Origin: JASGDC01 sp047608145
GTDB taxonomy: Bacteria > Actinomycetota > Actinomycetes > Actinomycetales > Micrococcaceae
Direction: 5' to 3'
DNA: 8,276 bases
Assembly: GCA_047608145.1 (NCBI GenBank)
Contig: JASGDC010000032.1
Location: forward strand, 1-8,276
The stretch's first letter is position 1. The number at the start of each line of letters is the position of its first letter. A program made the position numbers and the translations under genes. Shown here one piece after another: positions 1-4,663 of this stretch. A model generated the notes under the pieces. That model was given only the letters and a program-made list of their open reading frames with translations, was not told where the DNA came from and did not search any database.

Positions 1-231
1 AATGATTATGACCCAGTGCCGAAACTTGATTTAGATGCAAATGGGTTTCCAAGTGCATTACATACCTCAGTAACCGCAACAAAACCAAGAAGACTAAATC
101 CATTAACTACTCACAACATGAAGTCTTTAGTCTGCAAAAGAGCTAGATCAGCAGAAACATCCAAGTCTGAACACTATGAACTCTGTACTAGCTGGATTCA
201 GTGTGATTGGTGCAAAAAGTACTATAACTAG
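1..231 (+). CDS. 3' end of an unrecognised protein, cut by the window edge
   Basis: The frame is open from the first base to a TAG at 229-231, giving at least 76 residues. The first possible start inside the window is a GTG at 16, but nothing resembling a Shine-Dalgarno precedes it, so the true start probably lies outside. The visible part is polar and basic, with no membrane segment. Its last 20 residues carry three cysteines and two tryptophans (CTSWIQCDWCKKYYN), a spacing of C-x6-C-x2-C that could bind a metal. I do not recognise the family. It converges on the minus-strand secreted-protein gene. It may be a gene end or decayed sequence; the absence of stops over 76 codons is only modest support for coding. 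Confidence 0.35.
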   Translation, partial: NDYDPVPKLDLDANGFPSALHTSVTATKPRRLNPLTTHNMKSLVCKRARSAETSKSEHYELCTSWIQCDWCKKYYN

Positions 232-261
232 TTACCAACAGCGACGAAAACCAAAAAATAA

Positions 262-322
262 GAAATTAAAATAAAAAGTGCCACAAGCAAACAATCTAGG
301 GATATTGTCACTTGTGGCACTT
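262..322 (-). terminator. Intrinsic terminator of the secreted propeller gene
   Basis: AAGTGCCACAAG (276-287) pairs perfectly with CTTGTGGCACTT (311-322). Inside the loop a further ACAAT (291-295) pairs with ATTGT (304-308). Read on the minus strand the stem is followed by a T-rich stretch (TTTATTTTAATTTC) down to about 262, as expected of a rho-independent terminator for the gene ending at 386. On the plus strand no T-tract follows, so it is unlikely to serve the gene ending at 231. Confidence 0.7.
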
Positions 323-328
323 CAGTAT

Positions 329-359
329 TTGAGTTTTACTCTAAGAGAGTAAAACTCAA
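329..359. repeat. Perfect 14-bp inverted repeat with 3-base loop
   Basis: TTGAGTTTTACTCT (329-342) and AGAGTAAAACTCAA (346-359) form an uninterrupted stem around the loop AAG. It lies 26 bases downstream of the stop of the minus-strand secreted-protein gene and just before the T-tailed terminator. It has no T-tract on either side. It may act as a 3' stabilising structure, a first pause hairpin or a protein-binding palindrome. Confidence 0.6.
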
Positions 360-385
360 CCTCCATATATGTGTTCAGATTCTTT

Positions 386-1876
386 CTATGTAGTACAACC
401 ATCAGCTGTCATAATGATTCCATTATTAGCTGTATGGGATTTTGCCATTAATAAAACATCAGACGTAACTACCGTCCATGCAGCTGTTTGATTTACTGAC
501 TGGCGGAAATACATGTTGTTGTCACTACCTCTAATCCAAATATTACCTTCACTAGCATACCCAGTAACCTGAATATCCACAGCTTCTACTCCGGTTGGCA
601 ATGATGGATAAGTCCAGTTCAAAACACCATCATCAGCAATATGTTGGATAGTGCCATCTTTTTTAACCAATACAGAAGATGGGTGGTTATATGACTGAGA
701 CATATTTGCCACATCAGTAGCGACTACTGTCCATGCAGCACTGGTGTTAGTTCCTAATCTGTGGTACATGACATCATCACTGCCAAGCACCAAAGTTACA
801 CGACCTGTACTGCCACCTCCAGCAACATCTAATTTTTTAGCTGTTACACCTGTAGGCAATGCTGGGTACACAAATTGTTGTGTCCAAATTCCTCTTATTT
901 GACCACTTTCTTGCGCAACCACACCCCCTAGCTCAGTATCTGAAATAGCCATTATACTTGCACTTGGAACTGATGAAACCGCTGTCCATGAGCCAGTATC
1001 ATCAATATCTCTATCATAGAAATTACCTTGGTCATCAATAATCCAGACCCTACCCAGAGTGCTACCAACTGAACCAGTACCAACCGTTTGCATATCAACC
1101 ATGACGCGACCATTTGGCAATGCTGGATATACGTAGGTATCCACAGCGCCAGCTTGAGTAATATGCTGAAAAGTTCCATCCTGCAGGTACACCACACCCG
1201 AACCATGTGTCCTTGACTGAGCCATTACATCCACGTTTGAAATCACTGGAGTCCATGCTACCGTGTAATTAGTGAGCGAACGTCGATAAAGCACTCCATC
1301 ATTTCCTAAAGCCCAAACAATACTGTTCGCATTGGAAAACTCTAACGGTTCTGCTCCATTCGGTAAATCCGGATAAGCACTGCCTAAGACACCATTAATA
1401 TTTACAAAACGAATAGTCTTTGGTGAAGCCACTCGTACTTCTGAAGAGGTGCTAGCAGTGCTTGCAGTAGCACTTAATTTAAATATCCCATCATCACCAT
1501 TAGCTGACTTAATAGCTGGTAAATTTACAAACCCAGTATCAGCATCTACAGGAAGATCTCTTGGGCTACCAAGTCCATCACTAAATTCAAGACCTGCTGG
1601 CAATGTTACATTAGCAAAAGCAGGCAAAGAACCCTCTGAGACAGTAACCAACAACTGCACATCATTAAGTTCATCACACGAGTTCAATTTATAAGGACCA
1701 TCTAAAAATTGAATATCTACTACTGAATCTTCGGAAGCAGCATGTGCAGGAACTGTTGCTACAGCAGTAATTACTGGTACAGCCCAAAGTGCCCCTTTAT
1801 TTACAGCTCTACGCGTAACATCCTGCTTAATATTATTACTTACACCATTACAAGAACAAGAACTACTATCAACCAT
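386..1876 (-). CDS. Tat-exported protein with four tectonin/propeller-like repeats
   Basis: The product has 496 residues. ATG at 1876 was chosen because AGGGAG (1891-1886) sits 9 bases upstream; the in-frame TTG at 1885 would abut that site with no spacing. The N-terminus has a twin-arginine signal: R22-R23, a hydrophobic stretch (GALWAVPVITAVATVPAHA) and a likely signal-peptidase cut after AHA at about 46. Residues about 50-150 form a small beta-rich domain. From about 165 to the end come four repeats starting with Y-P-x-L-P-[NT]-G at 168, 250, 337 and 423 (spacing 82-87). Each contains a [VI]W/VL...D-x-[VNM]-[MLF]-Y-x-R strand and a W-T-x-V strand, as in tectonin/tachylectin-type beta-propellers. 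The last unit is cut short and the first is preceded by an extra strand (IRFVNINGVLGSA), as if the ring closes between the two ends. No LPxTG motif or C-terminal membrane anchor is seen, so it is probably secreted. Its ligand is unknown; a carbohydrate-binding role is inferred only from the fold type. Confidence 0.8.
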   Translation of the reverse strand: MVDSSSCSCNGVSNNIKQDVTRRAVNKGALWAVPVITAVATVPAHAASEDSVVDIQFLDGPYKLNSCDELNDVQLLVTVSEGSLPAFANVTLPAGLEFSDGLGSPRDLPVDADTGFVNLPAIKSANGDDGIFKLSATASTASTSSEVRVASPKTIRFVNINGVLGSAYPDLPNGAEPLEFSNANSIVWALGNDGVLYRRSLTNYTVAWTPVISNVDVMAQSRTHGSGVVYLQDGTFQHITQAGAVDTYVYPALPNGRVMVDMQTVGTGSVGSTLGRVWIIDDQGNFYDRDIDDTGSWTAVSSVPSASIMAISDTELGGVVAQESGQIRGIWTQQFVYPALPTGVTAKKLDVAGGGSTGRVTLVLGSDDVMYHRLGTNTSAAWTVVATDVANMSQSYNHPSSVLVKKDGTIQHIADDGVLNWTYPSLPTGVEAVDIQVTGYASEGNIWIRGSDNNMYFRQSVNQTAAWTVVTSDVLLMAKSHTANNGIIMTADGCTT

Positions 1877-1885
1877 CAGGTTCAA

Positions 1886-1891
1886 CTCCCT
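1886..1891 (-). promoter_or_regulatory. Shine-Dalgarno that sets the start of the secreted protein
   Basis: AGGGAG on the minus strand, 9 bases before the ATG at 1876. It touches the competing upstream TTG (1885) directly, which rules that codon out as the normal start. Confidence 0.6.
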
Positions 1892-1916
1892 AGTTTAATT
1901 TTAAAACAGTACCACA

Positions 1917-1948
1917 ATACTACCCCCCCCCCCTATAAATAAAATCAA
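1917..1948 (-). promoter_or_regulatory. Candidate phase-variable promoter of the secreted propeller gene
   Basis: On the minus strand a -35-like TTGATT (1948-1943) and a -10-like TAGTAT (1922-1917) are separated by 20 bases, made of TTATTTATA followed directly by 11 G. The transcription start would fall near 1910, leaving a leader of about 34 bases containing the AGGGAG site. Optimal spacing for a main sigma factor is about 17, which would correspond to 8 G; with 11 G the promoter is predicted to be weak. That gain or loss of G changes expression is inferred from known phase-variable promoters such as meningococcal porA and opc. A second possible -10 (TAAAAT, in the leader) would place the G-run near its -35 region instead. 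Confidence 0.5.
1923..1933. repeat. Homopolymer of 11 C (11 G on the minus strand)
   Basis: This is the longest G/C homopolymer I see in an otherwise AT-rich window; the next is a run of 5. Such tracts change length by slipped-strand mispairing during replication. It lies 47 to 57 bases upstream of the ATG of the secreted protein. Confidence 0.95.
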
Positions 1949-2046
1949 AAAAGGCACGCTAAAGCATTTCAATCACTACTACAAAACCGGCAGATAGGAA
2001 AATATTAGTGGCTGGCTCGTAGGTTTTATCTTTTGTTTTCATAGGG

Positions 2047-2262
2047 GTGAGGGTCTGTTTCATCTTTTAGGGATAAAGCAGAAGAAGTCCTTGAAAAAGT
2101 TTTGGTGTGTGCTACGTGGTGGAATTCTTGTTAAAAATGGTAAACATCCTAATGGTAGCCAGCGTCGGAAATGTCGTGAGTGTGACTCTAGTAGTCTTAG
2201 AAAAAATGAAAGCTCAACGAGAGTGTTTCAGCTTCAGTTGTTTCTTAAAAGGCTACTTGGTA
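2047..2262 (+). pseudogene. 5' remnant of an IS1249/IS256-type transposase with zinc ribbon
   Basis: The frame reads KNGKHPNG-x-Q-R-x-K-C-R-E-C and then L-R-K-N-x-S-S-T-R and QLQLFLKRLLGK. This resembles the N-terminal zinc ribbon and the following helix of IS1249-type transposases of actinobacteria. Signs of decay are clear. There is no ATG (an ATA stands at 2073, where MKQKKS would begin, and TTG 2091 lacks a ribosome site). One cysteine of the first knuckle is Arg (C-V-L-R-G-G). The similarity stops after about 60 residues, with the catalytic DDE domain absent. The left edge near 2047 (GTGAGGGTCTGTTTCATC) may be the element's terminal repeat, but no matching right end was found. The family call rests on recalled motifs, not on a search. 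Confidence 0.6.
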
Positions 2263-2263
2263 A

Positions 2264-2317
2264 GCTATCGACCAAGCTGAGTTTGAAAAGCTTAAAAAAC
2301 AAGCATTAGCAAAATAG
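2264..2317 (+). pseudogene. Possible C-terminal tail of a SHOCT-domain protein
   Basis: Directly after a TAA (2261-2263), in a different frame from the transposase remnant, 17 codons read AIDQAEFEKLKKQALAK and end at TAG 2315-2317. The pattern G/A-[IL]-[DT]-x-x-E-F-E-x-x-K-x-x-x-L is what the last half of a SHOCT domain looks like, and such domains usually close their proteins. A strong plus-strand terminator follows 27 bases later, as it would behind a real gene. I infer that the rest of the host gene was lost when the transposase fragment was joined here. The match is short, so chance is possible. Confidence 0.35.
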
Positions 2318-2343
2318 TAACGATATTCGACTAACTACTAAGT

Positions 2344-2410
2344 GGACCCGTTTCTTACATTTGGCTCCAATAATACAGATCCATTTGTAAGAAATGGGTC
2401 CTTTTGTTTT
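2344..2410 (+). terminator. Intrinsic terminator (plus), possibly also serving the convergent operon
   Basis: GGACCC-G-TTTCTTACA (2344-2359) pairs with TGTAAGAAA-T-GGGTCC (2386-2401): 15 Watson-Crick pairs plus one G-T. The 26-base loop contains its own small TTGG/CCAA palindrome. CTTTTGTTTT follows on the plus strand. On the minus strand it lies just after the small GNAT-like gene but is followed by CACTTAGTAG, not T-rich, so termination there would be weaker. Confidence 0.65.
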
Positions 2411-2414
2411 CTAG

Positions 2415-2732
2415 TTAAAATTTAATGTCTGAGTGGGAAATATTGCGATCCTCAGCTTTTTCATAAAGCTTTTCTTGCAGTTGAGACTGGATATCTTCGC
2501 TATCGTATTCATCATTAACCCGAATAAAAGCATGGCAGTCTTCATCCGCCATAATGACCCAAGTAGCACCAATAACCTCATAGTTATCAGACTCTTCGAT
2601 AATTGCAACCACACCGAAAGCTCTACCACCAAAGACAACTTCCGAATATTTTTTAGGTAAACCCTTACTTAATTCAGCAATAGCAGGAGCGTCTGAACGA
2701 AGTGCCATTCGATATATAATATTAGCTTTCAC
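2415..2732 (-). CDS. Small GNAT-like protein without the acetyl-CoA loop
   Basis: The product has 105 residues and starts at GTG 2732, supported by AGAGAGG 7 bases upstream. It overlaps the end of ribF by 11 bases, so its translation is probably coupled to ribF. The start (YRMALRSDAPAIAELS) resembles the first strand and helix of GNAT acetyltransferases. The middle (FGVVAIIEE...EVIGATWVI...HAFIRV) resembles their strands beta2 to beta4. Where GNATs carry the acetyl-CoA loop (R/Q-x-x-G-x-G/A) this protein has EYDSEDIQSQL followed by the expected helix (QEKLYEKAEDRNIS). It then stops, about 40-50 residues short of a normal GNAT. It is acidic and has no signal or membrane segment. If the fold call is right it is unlikely to acetylate anything in the usual way. 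No function can be assigned. Confidence 0.7.
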   Translation of the reverse strand: MKANIIYRMALRSDAPAIAELSKGLPKKYSEVVFGGRAFGVVAIIEESDNYEVIGATWVIMADEDCHAFIRVNDEYDSEDIQSQLQEKLYEKAEDRNISHSDIKF

Positions 2733-3696
2733 TTAGAATCCTCTCTGTTTTAGCAATATCATAATTCATTTGTTCAACCAGTTTTTTAACACCAGTATAG
2801 GCAACCATGCCTCTTAAACGCTCTACAAATTCAATGCGCACATTTTTGCCATATAAATCGAAATCAGCAATGTTTTCTACTGGCCTATTAATTACATGTG
2901 CTTCAACTTGGCGACTCTCAATACCTTTGAAAGTAGGGTTAGTCCCAATAGAAATTGCTGCAGGATAGCGACTCTTTCCAACATGCAGCCAGCCAGCATA
3001 AACACCATCAGCTGGAATTAAGCCAGAAGGACTTTTTTGTAAATTAGCAGTAGGGAAACCAAGCTCTCGACCACGGGCAGCACCATGAACTACTTCACCT
3101 TCCACTGAATGATATCGCCCTAATACTTTTGCAGCTAATGCTACGTCACCATCAGCTAAACTTTCTCGTAGCCAAGTCGAAGAAAGTCGACGCTTCTTAC
3201 CGTTGTCAGTAGGAATACCGTGATCAGCTAGTGCAACCGTTTCAAAATCGTATTTCTTACCAAGGTTACGTAAAGTATCAATATTCCCAGAACGTTCTTT
3301 CCCAAAAGTAAAGTCTTCCCCGACGACAACCACTTTTGCATGTAATTTGTCTATTAAAACTTCTTTACAAAATTCTTCAGGGGACATTGCGACTAATTCT
3401 GTACAATAATCAATGATTGCTGCGTAATCAATTCCTAGGTTTTCAAATTCGCGTAACTTTTGTTTAACTGTCGTTATATGTTGAAAATTAATTTCTGGAT
3501 GATGAAATTCTATTGGATGTGGTGAAAAAGTTAGTGCTACGGTACTTAAATTTTTTTCTGCAGCTTTTTTTAACATTGTCCCCAAAATATATTGATGCCC
3601 TCGATGCACTCCATCGAAGTTTCCAATGGCTATACAAGTGTCAATATTTTTATTAGCTAATTCATCGAGATTTGTAATTTCACGCATATAGTTCAT
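2722..3696 (-). CDS. ribF: Bifunctional riboflavin kinase / FAD synthetase
   Basis: The enzyme phosphorylates riboflavin to FMN and adenylylates FMN to FAD in the cytoplasm. The 324 residues match the usual length of the bifunctional form. The N-terminal nucleotidyltransferase domain (about 1-185) shows GNFDGVHRGH at 25-34, the TFSPHP loop at 56-61, VVGEDFTFGKERSG at 124-137 and SSTWLRE at 172-178. The C-terminal flavokinase domain (about 193-320) shows G-R-x-L-like RGRELGFPTANL at 208-219, ADGVYAGW at 229-236, SIGTNPTF at 249-256 and VEAHV at 264-268, whose Glu matches the family's catalytic position. The start is ATG 3696, with a weak GGGTG 4 bases before it; the ATG three codons on is an alternative. 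It follows truB by 19 bases and overlaps the next gene, so the three are one transcription unit. No FMN riboswitch is seen, and there is no room for one between truB and ribF. Confidence 0.95.
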   Translation of the reverse strand: MNYMREITNLDELANKNIDTCIAIGNFDGVHRGHQYILGTMLKKAAEKNLSTVALTFSPHPIEFHHPEINFQHITTVKQKLREFENLGIDYAAIIDYCTELVAMSPEEFCKEVLIDKLHAKVVVVGEDFTFGKERSGNIDTLRNLGKKYDFETVALADHGIPTDNGKKRRLSSTWLRESLADGDVALAAKVLGRYHSVEGEVVHGAARGRELGFPTANLQKSPSGLIPADGVYAGWLHVGKSRYPAAISIGTNPTFKGIESRQVEAHVINRPVENIADFDLYGKNVRIEFVERLRGMVAYTGVKKLVEQMNYDIAKTERILSES

Positions 3697-3715
3697 CTTA
3701 CACCCGTAAGTGAAA

Positions 3716-4585
3716 TCAACTAATCTTCACTAACAATTCCAAACGGGCATACTTACCTTTATTCTTGAGTAATGCAATTAACTCTTCATTATAATATGCT
3801 GCATAAATTTCTTGATGATTATCAGCCGGGATAAATCTACCGTGCATTACATCCAAAGCTTGTTTAGCATTTAATGCTCTGCTTGGAAATAGTTTTTTTG
3901 CCACAGTTGCTAATGGCAATAATGTGGTGCTTGCCTTTAAGTCTTCTACAGGAACCGCATCCCTAATTGAAAAGTCTTCAATGCTCGTGCGACGCAGTTT
4001 AGTTAAATGCCCACCAACACCTAACTCATCACCTATATCCCGCGCTAAAGCTCTGATATAAGTGCCTGAACTGCAAGTCACCTTAACATTCACATCAATA
4101 AATTCTTCTACTTTACTTATGCTGACAACTTGGAAATCATATATTGTCACTGGACGTGCTTTTAACTCGACATTTTCTCCAGCACGAACTTTGGCGTAAG
4201 ACCGTTGTCCGTTTATCTTTATCGCACTAACTTTCGCTGGCACTTGCATAATATTACCCGTAAGTTTTATTACTTCTTGTGTAATTTGTTCATCAGTAAT
4301 CGCACTAGTATCTTTAGTTGCAGTTACTTCACCTTCAGCATCGTCAGTTATTGTGCTTTGCCCTAACCTAATAGTTGCATCATAACTTTTTGATGAGGTT
4401 ATTAAATAATTAAGAAATTTTGTACCTCTATTAACACCAAGGATTAACAATCCGGTAGCCATCGGATCAAGAGTGCCTGCATGCCCAATTTTTCGAGTGC
4501 CCAGTAAGCGGCGAGCTTTAGCCACTACTGTATGTGATGAAAGTCCTGCAACCTTATCAATTAATAAAATTCCATCAGCTTTCAT
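3716..4585 (-). CDS. truB: tRNA pseudouridine(55) synthase
   Basis: TruB isomerises U55 of the T-arm in most tRNAs. The product has 289 residues, normal for the family, starting MKADGILLIDKVAG. The catalytic motif GHAGTLDPMATGLL has its Asp at residue 40. Also visible are KSYDATIRLG, AIKINGQRSYAKVRAG (Tyr about 130) and CSSGTYIRALARDIG at 171-185, all typical. The frame is open 29 codons further up, to an ATG at 4672. I reject that start: those residues are unlike the family, and it would overlap the divergent transporter gene. An AGGA lies 13 bases before the chosen ATG, rather far. It is the first gene of the operon with ribF. The usual upstream neighbours infB and rbfA are not here; a divergent transporter is. 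The divergent gap is only 78 bases and must hold both promoters; no convincing truB -35/-10 pair stands out. Confidence 0.95.
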   Translation of the reverse strand: MKADGILLIDKVAGLSSHTVVAKARRLLGTRKIGHAGTLDPMATGLLILGVNRGTKFLNYLITSSKSYDATIRLGQSTITDDAEGEVTATKDTSAITDEQITQEVIKLTGNIMQVPAKVSAIKINGQRSYAKVRAGENVELKARPVTIYDFQVVSISKVEEFIDVNVKVTCSSGTYIRALARDIGDELGVGGHLTKLRRTSIEDFSIRDAVPVEDLKASTTLLPLATVAKKLFPSRALNAKQALDVMHGRFIPADNHQEIYAAYYNEELIALLKNKGKYARLELLVKIS

Positions 4586-4650
4586 GTTTTGTTTAGGATC
4601 CTTTTTACTTGAATAGAGTGCTACAAGATAAGCATAGCTTACTGGCGTGT

Positions 4651-4656
4651 TAAAAT
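4651..4656 (+). promoter_or_regulatory. -10 box of the first peptide transporter (leaderless start)
   Basis: TAAAAT ends 7 bases before the ATG at 4664, so transcription should begin at about 4663-4664, at the start codon itself. No Shine-Dalgarno is present at a usable distance (AGGG is only 2 bases from the ATG). This favours ATG 4664 over the in-frame ATG at 4655, which overlaps the -10 box. Confidence 0.45.
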
Positions 4657-4663
4657 GAGGGTC

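Noticed and set aside
952..1206. Minus-strand frame of 84 codons inside the propeller gene
   Set aside because: It is a shifted-frame shadow of the repeat protein on the same strand, with no ribosome site and no family features.
1877..1885. TTG at 1885 as start of the secreted protein
   Set aside because: The Shine-Dalgarno AGGGAG directly abuts it; the spacing fits the ATG at 1876.
2047..2401. A complete insertion sequence with matched terminal repeats
   Set aside because: The possible left end (GGGTCTGTTTCATC) and the 2344-2401 arms agree at only about 8 of 14 positions, and the catalytic domain is missing.
2433..2660. Plus-strand frame of 75 codons opposite the GNAT-like gene
   Set aside because: The minus-strand gene has a ribosome site and couples to ribF; the plus frame has neither a start context nor family resemblance.
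3697..3715. FMN riboswitch before ribF
   Set aside because: Only 19 bases separate truB and ribF, far too short; the small CTTAC/GTAAG palindrome there is a minor hairpin.
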